Notes: generated from the sequence alone by a model not told the origin. A stretch of 36,817 nt of DNA from Prevotella sp. (GCA_022511045.1 JAFLSF010000020.1:1-36817), one strand, 5' to 3'. Shown: positions 1 through 10,381, counted from the stretch's first letter. Numbers and translations are program-made.

Positions 1-4
1 AGTT

Positions 5-81
5 GTATACCAGGAGTATACACTTTGTATATCAGGGGTATACAAACTGTATACATGGGGTAGACAGAGGGTATACAATAG
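5..81. repeat. 11-bp-period tandem array of GTATACNNNNN (7 units)
   Basis: GTATAC at 5, 16, 38, 49, 71 and one-mismatch copies at 27 (GTATAT) and 60 (GTAGAC), all spaced exactly 11 bp. Confidence 0.9.
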
Positions 82-178
82 GCTCAGTAATGATAAAGTG
101 CCACCTCGTTGCGGACGAGCATTGGACTCGGGAATTTGGAGGGTGGTTTGTCGGAGGATGAGGCTATGCTAATAAAAG

Positions 179-211
179 AATGGGCAGAAGGAGACATTCC
201 TTCTGCCCATT
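179..211 (-). terminator. Intrinsic terminator of the MFS/pectin operon
   Basis: Perfect 13-bp stem AATGGGCAGAAGG/CCTTCTGCCCATT with 7-nt loop; T-rich (TTCTTTTATT) on the minus strand just after it; lies 3' of the MFS stop codon at 247. Confidence 0.8.
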
Positions 212-246
212 GCCTTTGTCGTTCTGTATTGTTGGTAGCGGACGTA

Positions 247-1869
247 CTATTCCGTAATATTGGGCAACTCAAGCCCGAGTCCTTTCTTCTTGTCAACAGC
301 CTTTAGGATGAAACCAAGAATAAGGGCAGCGACACCCAGACAAGCCAACATGACCAATGGAGCGGTGTAGTCGAACTGTGTCGGGTCGGTAACATTGGGG
401 TTAGTGGCATCGAGCACCTTGCCAATAAGTAGTGGGAATAGCCACAGACCGATGTTTTGAATCCAGAAGATAAGGGCATAGGCGGAGCCGATGACCTTGG
501 CATCGACCAGCTTTGGAACACTGGGCCACAACGAAGCGGGAACCAGTGAGAATGAAGCACCCAGCACTAAGATGGTGGTGTAAGCAATGATGATGCCTCC
601 TACAGCATTATCCTTAAAGGCTGGCAGTACGAAAGCGAAGGTCAGATGGCAGACGATGAGCAATACCGAGCCCAATATAAGCATTGAGGCAGCTTTTCCC
701 TTATGGTCTACATAACTGCCCAAGATGGGAGTAATCAGTACGGCCAACAAGGGGAATACGGCGAAGATGCTCTCTGCAGACTGGCGCATATAACCCATAT
801 AACAATAGGTAACAAGGGCGATGATAGAGATGCCCAAGAGCGCATAGCGCACGTTTGTCTTCTTCTGGAAATTGGAGGCAAAGCCAGCAATGGCTACCAA
901 AAGCATGATGATGTACTGGATGATGGTCACTGACGATGAGGCCCAGAATGAGTCAGCATCGGGTAGGGTGAGCGTCAGGTTGCACTGCAACATATTGACG
1001 GCATATTTCTGGAATGGGAAAATGGCGCTGTAGTAGAGTACACACAGCAGGGCTACCAGCCAGAAACCAGCATCGCTGAGAATCTTTCCAATATCGCTGA
1101 CCTTGAATGGGTCGTCCTTTTCTTCTGCCTCACCCGTCTGGGCATCGAGCTTCTGGTCCATGAAGAAATAGACAATGGTCATAATGAGGGCGATGCACAT
1201 CAAGACAACGCCAAAGGCTACACTGCGGCTGACGCTGACCTCGCCACCCAAACGGGCAAAGAAAGGCGAGAATATCATGCACGTTGCCACGCCCAAGCGG
1301 GCTAATGCCATTTCTGAACCCATAGCCAGAGCCATCTCGCGACCTTTAAACCATTTGACAATACCGCGAGAAACGGTAATGCCTGCCATCTCACAGCCGC
1401 AGCCGAATATCATGAAACCGCAGGCGGCAAATTTAGCTGAGGCTGGCATTCCTTCATAAAAAGGAGAGACGCCTAACTCGTCGAAAATGGGGATGTAATT
1501 AAGGTTGTTGGTAAACCATGTTTCCAAGCCGCTGCCTTTAAATCCTTCACTGACGGCGTACCACTTGATGCAAGCTCCGACGAGCATGACGGCAGCTGAT
1601 AGTACAGCAGTGAAACGAACGCCCATCTTGTCGAGGATGATACCTGCAAAGATGAGGAAGAAAACGAATACGTTGAGGAATACCTCTGCTCCCTGCATGG
1701 TACCAAAAGCGGTAGAGTCCCATCCGCGCTCGGACTGCATCAAATCCTTAATGGGCGAGAGAATGTCCATGAAGATATAGCTGCAGAACATGGCTAAAGC
1801 CAGCAACAGCAAAGCGGTCCAGCGCATGGCCGCAGAATCACGGAGTGTCTTTTGAATTGTTTGTGTCAT
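247..1869 (-). CDS. MFS transporter
   Basis: 540-aa ORF with about 12 hydrophobic segments and MFS-like loop 'DKMGVRFTAVLSA'; last gene of the minus-strand pectin cluster. Confidence 0.85.
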   Translation of the reverse strand: MTQTIQKTLRDSAAMRWTALLLLALAMFCSYIFMDILSPIKDLMQSERGWDSTAFGTMQGAEVFLNVFVFFLIFAGIILDKMGVRFTAVLSAAVMLVGACIKWYAVSEGFKGSGLETWFTNNLNYIPIFDELGVSPFYEGMPASAKFAACGFMIFGCGCEMAGITVSRGIVKWFKGREMALAMGSEMALARLGVATCMIFSPFFARLGGEVSVSRSVAFGVVLMCIALIMTIVYFFMDQKLDAQTGEAEEKDDPFKVSDIGKILSDAGFWLVALLCVLYYSAIFPFQKYAVNMLQCNLTLTLPDADSFWASSSVTIIQYIIMLLVAIAGFASNFQKKTNVRYALLGISIIALVTYCYMGYMRQSAESIFAVFPLLAVLITPILGSYVDHKGKAASMLILGSVLLIVCHLTFAFVLPAFKDNAVGGIIIAYTTILVLGASFSLVPASLWPSVPKLVDAKVIGSAYALIFWIQNIGLWLFPLLIGKVLDATNPNVTDPTQFDYTAPLVMLACLGVAALILGFILKAVDKKKGLGLELPNITE

Positions 1870-1907
1870 TACGTTGTGATAATTTATAATAAAGTAAGAA
1901 AACTCCT

Positions 1908-4226
1908 TTATCGGATGACCTTAAAGGATTTCACCGTTCCATCCGCCATCCGCTGTCGCACGATGACCAGTCCCTTGGCATCGCTACTAACCCGCTGTCC
2001 TGCCATGTTATAGTACTCTGTAGCATTGGCTGTGGAGAAAGTAACAGGAGTGGAGATGCCTGCTGCATTGGTTAGAATACCCTCGATGGTGATGTTGCAG
2101 AAACCATAATCTTTTAAGGAATCTTTCTGATTATTTTCATCGAAGAAACTCAAATCGTATAGGTTAATAACTAACTGGCAAGTGCCAGAAGTAGCCTCAC
2201 GGTCTAACTCATTCTCGTAAGCTGTATAAGCAGGTGACGCATTGTTACGATTAGGAGTAACTCCTTGGCAAAGAACTTCAGTGCCATTTGCATCAATCCA
2301 CTTGGCATCTAACTTACCTTTGTCGGTGCCGATGCGCGAAGCAGTGAATGATACTGATGTTGCTTGCAGGGTGTAACCCTCAGCCATAGTAATACTGAAT
2401 GTGATTGCATTGGCATCGGTGGGTGTAGTACCATTGACGTTGGTTTGCTGAATTTTAGTTTCTGTCAGCCCTCCAACACTTTGCTTACCATTGTATTTCA
2501 GTTCAGCACCCAACGATACCGAAGAACTTGCAATACCACTCTGAGCAGCTCCTGCCAAAGTTGCTGTCTGTCCTTCTGTTCCAAGGTCGAATGGCCATAC
2601 GATGTTACAGTTTACTGTTGGCTCTGTGGGTTCTTCAACAGGCAATTTCACACACTCGGGATAGTATTCCTCGAAAGAGGAAATCGCGTCCTCATTTTCT
2701 GCTTTCATGATGTGTTCAACGAGACTGTTAGCATAGACCTCAAGGTTTGTATACCATTTGTTAATAGGGTCAAGGTCATAGCCATGCGGGTCAAGGTCAC
2801 CGCCGTTTAGCTGTTCCCACTCGTCGGCCATACCGTCACCGTCGGCATCAAAAGAGTCTGGACGCTTGTTGTAGGCCAGTGAATAGTCTCCTTGGTCTCT
2901 CACAAAGTCGATGATACCAGGGTAGTGGGTTGCGGGTTTGCCTTCTTGAGTCTGTGTCGCGCTTCCTGTATAGGTGGTTGTACCATTCTTTGCCTCTTTC
3001 ATATAGCGCTTGTCTACGTTGTCACGGTATAGTGATGCACCCACATAGTCCAGTACCTTTTCAAACGCTTTTTCTGCAGAGTGTGTCGTTACCTCGCCTG
3101 CGGCAACGGGGCTGTCCATCTTGATTTTTACACAGTCTACGCCGTCTGAACTCTTTACGTATGTTACATTGTCGCCATACAGATGCTTATTGTCTGGACA
3201 GTAGTACTCGCCATCAATAAGATAAGTTCCGTCGTCATACTTGACACCTTTCCAGTCATAGTTAGCAGCGTCGTTGCCTGCGGCGGTAACATAGTTTCCA
3301 TCAATATAGTAGCGTGAGCAATAGCCCATAAAGGGAGAGCCAGAAGCATTACTTGCATCCGCTACTGAAATCTGTGTCGTACGAGTCTTGTTGACGGTAG
3401 CGGGGCCTGCCTTATAGTAATTGTTGACAATGTTAATCTGACCACCGCCAGTTCCGCCGTAGCAGCCGTTACCGGTGCCCCAGTTATACATTACGCAATT
3501 GCGGAAGTCCACAATTTCTGCCTGTATTGAATTACCGTATATTGTTTTGTCATAATTGTTACTGTTGTAACGTGCCCCGCAGAAACGTGGCGCTCTGTTT
3601 TGTACATGAGCGATGAAATTATGGTGGAACGAAGCCAACTTACCACCCCAAATGCCGCCATAGCTATGCTCACCCTTTGAGTGACCAGGGTTTGCCAAAG
3701 CCTCACCGAGGCTACACCACTGCATGGTGAAGTTCTGATTGTCGTAGAACGAAGCAAGTTCATCGATACTCCAAGAGAACGAACAATGGTCAAATATTAC
3801 GTTTTTGACATCTCTCTGCCAAGTAGCATCGGCTCCGTCGTCTACGTTTTTTTCCTCACCTCTACGGATACGAATGAAACGGATGATGTTGTTGGTGCCA
3901 GGCTGAAGGGTGCGATAACGTAGTGTGATGCCTGGGGCTGGGGCAGTCTGACCCAGAATGGTAATATTATCCTTAAACTTAACATCAGCAGTTAACTCAA
4001 TAACACCTGCTACATCAAATACTACGATGCTATTAGCATAGCCTACTGCTCGGCGGAATGAGCCTTCAATATCTGCACCACTAAGATTGGTGACGTGTCT
4101 AATTGTTTTACCGCGACCACCAGTAACATATCGTCCGTGTCCTTCTGCCCCGGGGAAAGCGGGGGCTTGAGCCATAGCACAAAGTGCCATGAGTGATGCT
4201 GCTATTGATAATAGAGTCTTTTTCAT
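1908..4226 (-). CDS. Secreted pectate lyase (PL1-like right-handed beta-helix) with C-terminal sorting-like domain
   Basis: Signal peptide MKKTLLSIAASLMALCAMAQA; 'PAFPGAEGHGRYVTGGRGK' and 'VIFDHCSFSWSIDE' typical of pectate lyases; C-terminus 'YYNMAGQRVSSDAKGLVIVRQ...FKVIR' resembles Bacteroidetes type IX-like C-terminal domains. Confidence 0.85.
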   Translation of the reverse strand: MKKTLLSIAASLMALCAMAQAPAFPGAEGHGRYVTGGRGKTIRHVTNLSGADIEGSFRRAVGYANSIVVFDVAGVIELTADVKFKDNITILGQTAPAPGITLRYRTLQPGTNNIIRFIRIRRGEEKNVDDGADATWQRDVKNVIFDHCSFSWSIDELASFYDNQNFTMQWCSLGEALANPGHSKGEHSYGGIWGGKLASFHHNFIAHVQNRAPRFCGARYNSNNYDKTIYGNSIQAEIVDFRNCVMYNWGTGNGCYGGTGGGQINIVNNYYKAGPATVNKTRTTQISVADASNASGSPFMGYCSRYYIDGNYVTAAGNDAANYDWKGVKYDDGTYLIDGEYYCPDNKHLYGDNVTYVKSSDGVDCVKIKMDSPVAAGEVTTHSAEKAFEKVLDYVGASLYRDNVDKRYMKEAKNGTTTYTGSATQTQEGKPATHYPGIIDFVRDQGDYSLAYNKRPDSFDADGDGMADEWEQLNGGDLDPHGYDLDPINKWYTNLEVYANSLVEHIMKAENEDAISSFEEYYPECVKLPVEEPTEPTVNCNIVWPFDLGTEGQTATLAGAAQSGIASSSVSLGAELKYNGKQSVGGLTETKIQQTNVNGTTPTDANAITFSITMAEGYTLQATSVSFTASRIGTDKGKLDAKWIDANGTEVLCQGVTPNRNNASPAYTAYENELDREATSGTCQLVINLYDLSFFDENNQKDSLKDYGFCNITIEGILTNAAGISTPVTFSTANATEYYNMAGQRVSSDAKGLVIVRQRMADGTVKSFKVIR

Positions 4227-4239
4227 TGCTTGTATTATT

Positions 4240-6858
4240 TTAGTTGTTGATATTATCGGTATTATATCCTAATGCTTCCATTTCTAATGAAGCCCAGATG
4301 AAAGGGCCTACGCCTTTGGCATCATTGCTGCGGATAGGTTCGGAGAGATAGTATTGATAACTTCCGTCGCGGCGCTTGTTCTCCTTTACTTTAGGGGCTG
4401 CCTTGAGCACTTTGGCACTAATGCCTGGGCCCAAGCCTGCCACTTCGCAACATTGAGTAAGTGAGATTGTCTTGTCGGGGTGTACTTGGATAAAATTATC
4501 AATGATTCCTTTGTAGGCCTTGATGCCTGCATCGCGATATTTCTCGCCGAGATAACCCATGCGATGCGCTTTCAACAGCACGTAGGCAAACATTGATGAG
4601 CAGGTAGACTCCAGATAGTTACCCTCACGTCCTGGAGCATCCATCACTTGATACCAAAGCCCCGTCTTCTTATCTTGCCATTTAATGATGGCATCAAGGT
4701 CTTTCTGTAGTAGGTCAATCAACTCGCTACGACGACCGTAGTTCTGGGGCAGTGCATCTAATAATTCGATGAGAGCCATTGAATACCAACCTTGAGCTCG
4801 TCCCCAACAATGCTGTGAGAGTCCTGTTTCCTTGTCCGCCCAGAACATGTCACGTGTTTCGTCGTAGGCATGGCGATTAAGTCCCGTTTGGGGGTCATAA
4901 GTGCGCTGGTAAGTTATGCTTATTTGGTTGACGGCGTCATCATATATTTTCTGCGCCTCTTTAGCTGGTAAGAGGTCGCGAGCCGTCAAAGTATAAAACG
5001 GTAACCCCATGAAGATGCCGTCAAGCCATACTTGATAGGAGTAGATGGCCTTGTGCCAATACACCTTGTCGACATCTGTCCTCGGCTGGTTCCTCAGTTG
5101 CTTCATCATTAGTTGCATGGCCTGCAGGTTTTTCTGCTCAGGCCATTGCTGATACATACGGGCAACAAAGTGACCCGTACGGATATTGTCCAGATTATAG
5201 TCCTCCAGCTTGAAGCCGCGAATATTACCGTTTGCATATATCATGGTGTCCGTATATTCTTGGCAATAGCGGCGGATGTCATCACCGCCATATTTTAGGT
5301 ATGTGTCAAGCATAGCCTCTAACTCAATGCCCATAACGTAACTCCACTTAGGTTCTTTGGCGAAATCGAGCATAAAAGACTTTGGTGTCCTTTTCATTTC
5401 AGAATAGGTCATCCACTCAGAATAACGCTTATAGGGCTTTTCCTGCAATACCACTGAACCATTTATCTGTAGGTTGTCAAAACGAATGTCACGATACTGA
5501 CCCGTCATAGAATTGCCTTGCTCCACACCGCTGAAGTAACAGTTTTTTACATCAACATCATACACTTGACAAGCATCGGGCATGCCGACAACCATTACGC
5601 CATACTTTGACTTCTGGCAAGTCACATTCTCCATCCATACGTTACGTACCGTCGGGTTGAATCCGCGACAGCAAACCTCGCGAGGTTCATAGTCTGTATT
5701 GATTTTCAGCACGGCCTCCTTGCATTGGCCTACGGTGACGTTGCGCATGTTAATATTTTCGATAACACCGCCCCGACAGGAGTTGGTCTTAATGCGAAGC
5801 ACGCGATCCAGATTGGGCGAGTCCATCTTGCAATTCTCGGCAAACACGTTTTGGCAACCTCCGCTAATCTCTGAGCCGATGACTACGCCGCCATGACCAT
5901 TCTGCATCTCACAATTTCGAATGATGATGTTCTTTGAGGGACGACCCGCAAAACGACCTTGACCACCCTCGCGCCCATCGTTGTTGCGGCCCGACTTAAT
6001 AGCAATGCAGTCATCACCCGTATTGAAGAAGCAATTCTCTATGAGCACCCTGTCGCATGACTCGGGGTCGCAACCGTCGCCATTAGGGCCGTCATTATTG
6101 ACGTGTACGCCCCTAACGGTAACATCAGTAGATAGTAGGGGATGAATAACCCAGAAGGGAGAGCGCAACAAGGTTACGTCTTCTATGAGTACACCCTCGC
6201 ATTGGTTGGTGTTGATGAGTTGCGGGCGTAGTCCGTCCAACGGGCCAAAGCGTCGCTCGTCCATTGACACACCATCCTCGGCAGCCTGCAATAGGCGCTG
6301 GCGGGCACCGTTCCACTGGTGGACAGTCATACCCTCCTTAAAGCCGAACCGTTCGCTGCTCACCCAGGGCCACCATGTTTCGCGACTTCCTCCGCCGTCA
6401 ATGGTGCCCTTGCCCGTAATGGCAATGTCTGTCTGCTGATAGGCATAAATGCAGGGTTGTAAGTTCCAACAATCGACACCCTCCCAGCGGGTGGGCACGA
6501 TGGGATAAAGTTCGGGTTCAAAAACAAACTCCAACACGGCTCCCTCTTCAATGACGAGGTTTACGTGGCTCTTGAGTGTGATAGCAGCTGTCAGGAACTT
6601 CTGGCCAGCAGGCACCACTACGCGGCCTCCCCCCTTCTTGGAGCAAGCGTCAATAGCCTTGTTGATGGCCTTTTGGTTCTTGGCTGCGGTGTTGGTCGTC
6701 TTGGCGCCATACTTGGTAATAGGAAACTCGCGGTTGGCAAACTGGGGCACGCGGATGCTCTGCTCAATCTGCTTGTACTGCTCCTCATCCCACCCCTTAG
6801 CATGTGCAGTCAGCGTGACAAAAGCGAGCAACAGTAGTGCTTCAATGGTTCTTTTCAT
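4240..6858 (-). CDS. Bifunctional GH28 (polygalacturonase family) - GH105 (unsaturated rhamnogalacturonyl hydrolase) fusion
   Basis: N-terminal half: 'FPITKYGAKTTNTAAKNQKAINKAIDACSKKGGGRVVVPAG' and 'NTGDDCIAIKSGRNNDGR' (GH28). C-terminal half: 'WLDGIFMGLPFYTLTARDL', 'MFWADKETGLSQHCWGRAQGWYSMALIELLDALP' (GH105/GH88). N-terminal signal peptide. Confidence 0.9.
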   Translation of the reverse strand: MKRTIEALLLLAFVTLTAHAKGWDEEQYKQIEQSIRVPQFANREFPITKYGAKTTNTAAKNQKAINKAIDACSKKGGGRVVVPAGQKFLTAAITLKSHVNLVIEEGAVLEFVFEPELYPIVPTRWEGVDCWNLQPCIYAYQQTDIAITGKGTIDGGGSRETWWPWVSSERFGFKEGMTVHQWNGARQRLLQAAEDGVSMDERRFGPLDGLRPQLINTNQCEGVLIEDVTLLRSPFWVIHPLLSTDVTVRGVHVNNDGPNGDGCDPESCDRVLIENCFFNTGDDCIAIKSGRNNDGREGGQGRFAGRPSKNIIIRNCEMQNGHGGVVIGSEISGGCQNVFAENCKMDSPNLDRVLRIKTNSCRGGVIENINMRNVTVGQCKEAVLKINTDYEPREVCCRGFNPTVRNVWMENVTCQKSKYGVMVVGMPDACQVYDVDVKNCYFSGVEQGNSMTGQYRDIRFDNLQINGSVVLQEKPYKRYSEWMTYSEMKRTPKSFMLDFAKEPKWSYVMGIELEAMLDTYLKYGGDDIRRYCQEYTDTMIYANGNIRGFKLEDYNLDNIRTGHFVARMYQQWPEQKNLQAMQLMMKQLRNQPRTDVDKVYWHKAIYSYQVWLDGIFMGLPFYTLTARDLLPAKEAQKIYDDAVNQISITYQRTYDPQTGLNRHAYDETRDMFWADKETGLSQHCWGRAQGWYSMALIELLDALPQNYGRRSELIDLLQKDLDAIIKWQDKKTGLWYQVMDAPGREGNYLESTCSSMFAYVLLKAHRMGYLGEKYRDAGIKAYKGIIDNFIQVHPDKTISLTQCCEVAGLGPGISAKVLKAAPKVKENKRRDGSYQYYLSEPIRSNDAKGVGPFIWASLEMEALGYNTDNINN

Positions 6859-6896
6859 CTTCTGTTCGATTAGTTTTGGTATAGTCTTTCAGTTTG

Positions 6897-6904
6897 CAAA
6901 GATA
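6897..6904 (-). promoter_or_regulatory. Putative -7 box (TATCTTTG) for the GH28-GH105 operon
   Basis: Minus-strand TATCTTTG matches Bacteroidetes TAnnTTTG, 38 nt upstream of the ATG at 6858; no clear -33 TTTG. Confidence 0.45.
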
Positions 6905-6911
6905 CAAAAAA

Positions 6912-6929
6912 AGGACGAAATCCCGTCCT
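6912..6929 (-). terminator. Intrinsic terminator of the trp operon
   Basis: AGGACG-AAATCC-CGTCCT stem; on the minus strand followed by a run of 7 T's; lies 38 nt beyond the trpA stop codon. Confidence 0.7.
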
Positions 6930-6942
6930 CTTTTACATTATT

Positions 6943-7008
6943 TATTATTCTCCGTTCGCTTTTGGCCTATTCTCGTCGCCCGTGAGGCCTATTCTCGTCG
7001 CCCGCGAG
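6943..7008. repeat. 22-bp tandem repeat at the trpA 3' end
   Basis: GCCTATTCTCGTCGCCCG at 6965 and 6987 (period 22); minus-strand unit GAGAATAGGCCTCACGGGCGAC; partial third unit GAGAATAATAA and degenerate preceding half-unit TCGCGGGCGAC. Confidence 0.85.
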
Positions 7009-7773
7009 AGCCTCCATCAGTTTGTCTAAGGCTTCGTCTGCATTTTCGCTTTCACTGAGAAGGGTGACAAACTTCGAGCCTATAATGGCTCCTGCGGCAT
7101 TTTGTTGAGCCGACTCCAGCGTTTGCTTGTTGCTGATGCCGAAGCCTATCATGCGCGGGTTGCGAAGCTGCATCTTGTCGATACGCCGGAAGTATTCCTG
7201 CTTCTGCTCGTCAAACGACTGTTGTGCGCCTGTTGTAGCGGCACTACTTACCATATAGATAAAGCCGTCCGTATGTTCGTCGATGAAACGGATGCGTTCT
7301 TCCGACGTCTCTGGAGTAATGAGCATGATAACCCTCAAACCATAGCGGTCTGCTACGGGTTTCACTTCCTCCAAATAGTCTTTGAAAGGCAGGTCTGGAA
7401 TAATCATGCCGCTCACGCCGCTGGCTACGCAACTCTGGCAGAATGGTTCAATGCCGTATTGCATGATGGGGTTTAAGTAGCCCATCAGTATCAAGGGAAT
7501 TTCCACTTGCTCCTTAATGGCTTCTAACTGACCGAATAATTTTCGCAACGTCATTCCGTTTCTTAGTGCCGTCGTGGCTGCATTTTGGATGACGGGGCCG
7601 TCGGCCATAGGGTCGCTGAACGGAATACCGACTTCTATCATATCAATGCCGCGCCTCTGAAGCGTCAGAACAACATCGGCCGTTCCCTCCAGTGTGGGAG
7701 CGCCAGCACAGAAATAGAGCGAAAGCAATTTATGGTCTTTATTCTCGGAGAATAGTCTATTGATTTTATTCAT
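6967..7773 (-). CDS. trpA: Tryptophan synthase alpha chain
   Basis: '[40 protein letters not shown]' signature; position at the end of the trp operon. Confidence 0.95.
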   Translation of the reverse strand: MNKINRLFSENKDHKLLSLYFCAGAPTLEGTADVVLTLQRRGIDMIEVGIPFSDPMADGPVIQNAATTALRNGMTLRKLFGQLEAIKEQVEIPLILMGYLNPIMQYGIEPFCQSCVASGVSGMIIPDLPFKDYLEEVKPVADRYGLRVIMLITPETSEERIRFIDEHTDGFIYMVSSAATTGAQQSFDEQKQEYFRRIDKMQLRNPRMIGFGISNKQTLESAQQNAAGAIIGSKFVTLLSESENADEALDKLMEALAGDENRPHGRRE

Positions 7774-7789
7774 AATGTGTCTGTTTGTC

Positions 7790-8452
7790 TTAGGAATGAT
7801 GATAGGATGTTAATGAGTCTATAAATGTTTGTAATAGATTTACGTCCTTGATGGCTGGAGCCGACTCAAAGCGGCTATTGAGGTCAATGCCTATACAACG
7901 TGTTGCTGCGGAACCGCATCCCGATGAAAACCAAGTATGTAGTCGTTTCACGTCGTCTGGGCCTATGCCTCCGCTGAGCAAAAATGGGGTGTTGCCGTCA
8001 TAAGCCTCAAGTACGCTCCAGTCGAACTTCGTGCCATTCCCGCCTACCATTTCCGCTTTTGTGTCAAAGAGAAAATAGTCCACCAGTCCTTGATATGCCT
8101 TATATGTATTTACGTCAGCACAACAACACACATTGATTGCCTTGATGACGGCAAAAGGCTTCTCATTGCCTGTGGAACATAAGTTACGGAGGTTCTGGAT
8201 ATATTCGGGGCTCTCTTGCCCATGCAACTGAACAAAGTCGAGAGCATAGTCACTGACTTTTTGCGCTACCTCATCGACATTCTGGTCTACGAACACACCA
8301 ACCCGTTTCGCCTTTGTCGGCAGGTATGATGGACATTGGCTGACAAAACGGCTGGACTTCGGCCAAAAGATAAAGCCCATCCAGTTGGCTCCTGCTGCTT
8401 CTACGGCGCGTATGTTCTCAGAGTCGCGCATTCCACAGACTTTAATCGTCAT
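7790..8452 (-). CDS. trpF: Phosphoribosylanthranilate isomerase
   Basis: '[15 protein letters not shown]', '[13 protein letters not shown]', '[13 protein letters not shown]'. Confidence 0.95.
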   Translation of the reverse strand: MTIKVCGMRDSENIRAVEAAGANWMGFIFWPKSSRFVSQCPSYLPTKAKRVGVFVDQNVDEVAQKVSDYALDFVQLHGQESPEYIQNLRNLCSTGNEKPFAVIKAINVCCCADVNTYKAYQGLVDYFLFDTKAEMVGGNGTKFDWSVLEAYDGNTPFLLSGGIGPDDVKRLHTWFSSGCGSAATRCIGIDLNSRFESAPAIKDVNLLQTFIDSLTSYHHS

Positions 8453-8502
8453 AGTTTTTGTCCTTTGTTCTTACGAAGCGTTTCTATTTATCCTATATGT
8501 TC

Positions 8503-9306
8503 TTATAACGGCCTGAAGTTTCTTATGGCGGTGCAAAATTCAGCCAAAGCCTGTCCTGGGTCGTCAGCCCTCATAAACGTCTCACCAATGAGAAAACCGC
8601 GAAATCCTGCTTGGCGCAGGTCGTAGACGGTTTGAGGCTTTGAGATGCCGCTTTCACTGACCTTTATCGCCTCTTTTGGCAGCAGTTCTGCCAGACGATA
8701 ACTCGTGGCCACGTCTGTCACAAAGGAACCCAAGTGGCGGTTGTTAATGCCGCAGAGGTCAGGCTCCAGTTCGGCATACGCCAGTTCTTCTTCGCTGTGC
8801 ATCTCGAGTAACACCTCAAGTCCGATTTCATGGGCAGTACCCATTAGTGCTTTGAGGTTCTCCTTTGTGAGGCATGCTGCAATAAGTAATACGGCGGAAG
8901 CCCCGCAAAGACGGGCTTGGAAGAGTTGATACTCATCAATGACGAAGTTCTTGTACAATATGGGAATCTTTACTCCACTTTGGCGAGCCACACGGATGAA
9001 ATCATCCTTCCCACCGAAATATTTCTCGTCAGTCAAGATGCTCAGTGCCGAAGCTCCGTGTTGCTCGTAAGAGAGGGGAATATCTTCAGCCCGCCCCTCT
9101 TCTTTTATCCATCCTTTAGAGGGTGAGCGGCGCTTGAACTCAGCAATGATTCCTGTGTCGGAAGCCTTGAGCGCAGCAGACATGGAGGCTGTTTGACAAT
9201 TGAGTAACTGCTCCGTTCGCTGATGTATTTCCTGCTCTGTGAGCAGTTGCTTAAAGGCTTCTACTTCAAGCCGCTTGTGGGCTACGATTTCTTGAAGAAT
9301 ATCCAT
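8503..9306 (-). CDS. trpC: Indole-3-glycerol phosphate synthase
   Basis: 'IIAEFKRRSPSKGWI', 'SALSILTDEKYFGG', 'CGINNRHLGSF'. Confidence 0.95.
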   Translation of the reverse strand: MDILQEIVAHKRLEVEAFKQLLTEQEIHQRTEQLLNCQTASMSAALKASDTGIIAEFKRRSPSKGWIKEEGRAEDIPLSYEQHGASALSILTDEKYFGGKDDFIRVARQSGVKIPILYKNFVIDEYQLFQARLCGASAVLLIAACLTKENLKALMGTAHEIGLEVLLEMHSEEELAYAELEPDLCGINNRHLGSFVTDVATSYRLAELLPKEAIKVSESGISKPQTVYDLRQAGFRGFLIGETFMRADDPGQALAEFCTAIRNFRPL

Positions 9307-9338
9307 AGAAATAATGAGAATAGTACGGATTGTAGGTG

Positions 9339-10337
9339 TTAAGAGTTTAACTCGACAAATTTCTTAAAGGTGCGCAGGGCCGAACCGCTGTCAATAGACT
9401 CTCGGGCAATGGCGATGCACTCCTCAATACTTTTCTGTCCTCGCTCCAACACTTGAATACCAAAGGCCGCATTAGCCAATACGATGTTCTTTTGGGCAGG
9501 CAATGCGCGGTTCTCCAGCACAGAATCGAAGATTTCTGCAGCTTCCTCTTCTGTGGCCCCTCCTACTAACTCCTCTGGTTTGGCAATGTTGAAGCCAAGG
9601 TCTTGAGGCTTGAAGATACGCTCGTATTGGTTGGTGGTCACTTTAAAGTCACTTGTCAGCGAAATCTCGTCATAACCATCGATGCTGTTCACAATGGCGT
9701 AGTCAATGCCAATGCGCTGGTATACATTACTATAAAGGCGCATCTGGTCAAGGTTAGCTACACCTAATAACTGGCACTTTGGCTGGCTGGGGTTCACCAG
9801 CGGACCTAACAGATTAAAAATAGTAGGGAACTGCAATGCCTTGCGAATAGGGCCAACGAACTTCATAGCCTTAGCAAAGAGTTGTGCATGCAAGTATACA
9901 ATGCCTACCTCGTTGATGCTACGGTTCAATCGGTCTATATTGTCTGTAAACTTAATGCCGTGATGTTGGATAACGTTGGAGGCTCCACTAACGCTGGTTG
10001 CAGCATAATTGCCGTGTTTGGCCACTTTATAACCTGCTCCTGCTATCACGAAACAACTTGTAGTAGAGATATTAAAGGTGTTTTTGCGGTCGCCCCCCGT
10101 TCCTACTACGTCAATGTAACGGTCGCAATCAAGAATGGCGGGAACGCCCGTTTCCAGAATTCCATCGCGGAAACCCAGCAACTCTTCGACGGTAACTCCC
10201 CGCATTTGCAGGGCTGTTAATAGGGCTGTAACCTGTTCGTTGGGATATTCACTGCGGGTGATACCTACTAATATGTCTTTCATCTCCTTGCGGGAGAGTT
10301 CCTCGTGATTAAGTACTCGGTTTAGAATTTCTTTCAT
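9339..10337 (-). CDS. trpD: Anthranilate phosphoribosyltransferase
   Basis: 'DVVGTGGDRKNTFNISTTSCFVIAGAGYKVAKHGN', 'LLGPLVNPSQPKCQLLGV'. Confidence 0.95.
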   Translation of the reverse strand: MKEILNRVLNHEELSRKEMKDILVGITRSEYPNEQVTALLTALQMRGVTVEELLGFRDGILETGVPAILDCDRYIDVVGTGGDRKNTFNISTTSCFVIAGAGYKVAKHGNYAATSVSGASNVIQHHGIKFTDNIDRLNRSINEVGIVYLHAQLFAKAMKFVGPIRKALQFPTIFNLLGPLVNPSQPKCQLLGVANLDQMRLYSNVYQRIGIDYAIVNSIDGYDEISLTSDFKVTTNQYERIFKPQDLGFNIAKPEELVGGATEEEAAEIFDSVLENRALPAQKNIVLANAAFGIQVLERGQKSIEECIAIARESIDSGSALRTFKKFVELNS

Positions 10338-10381
10338 AGTGTGTGCTATGTAACTTGCATTTAATTGATTTCCGTTTATTG

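Noticed and set aside
1175-1780. ORFs on the plus strand antisense to the MFS gene
   Set aside because: Antisense shadow ORFs of a well-supported CDS
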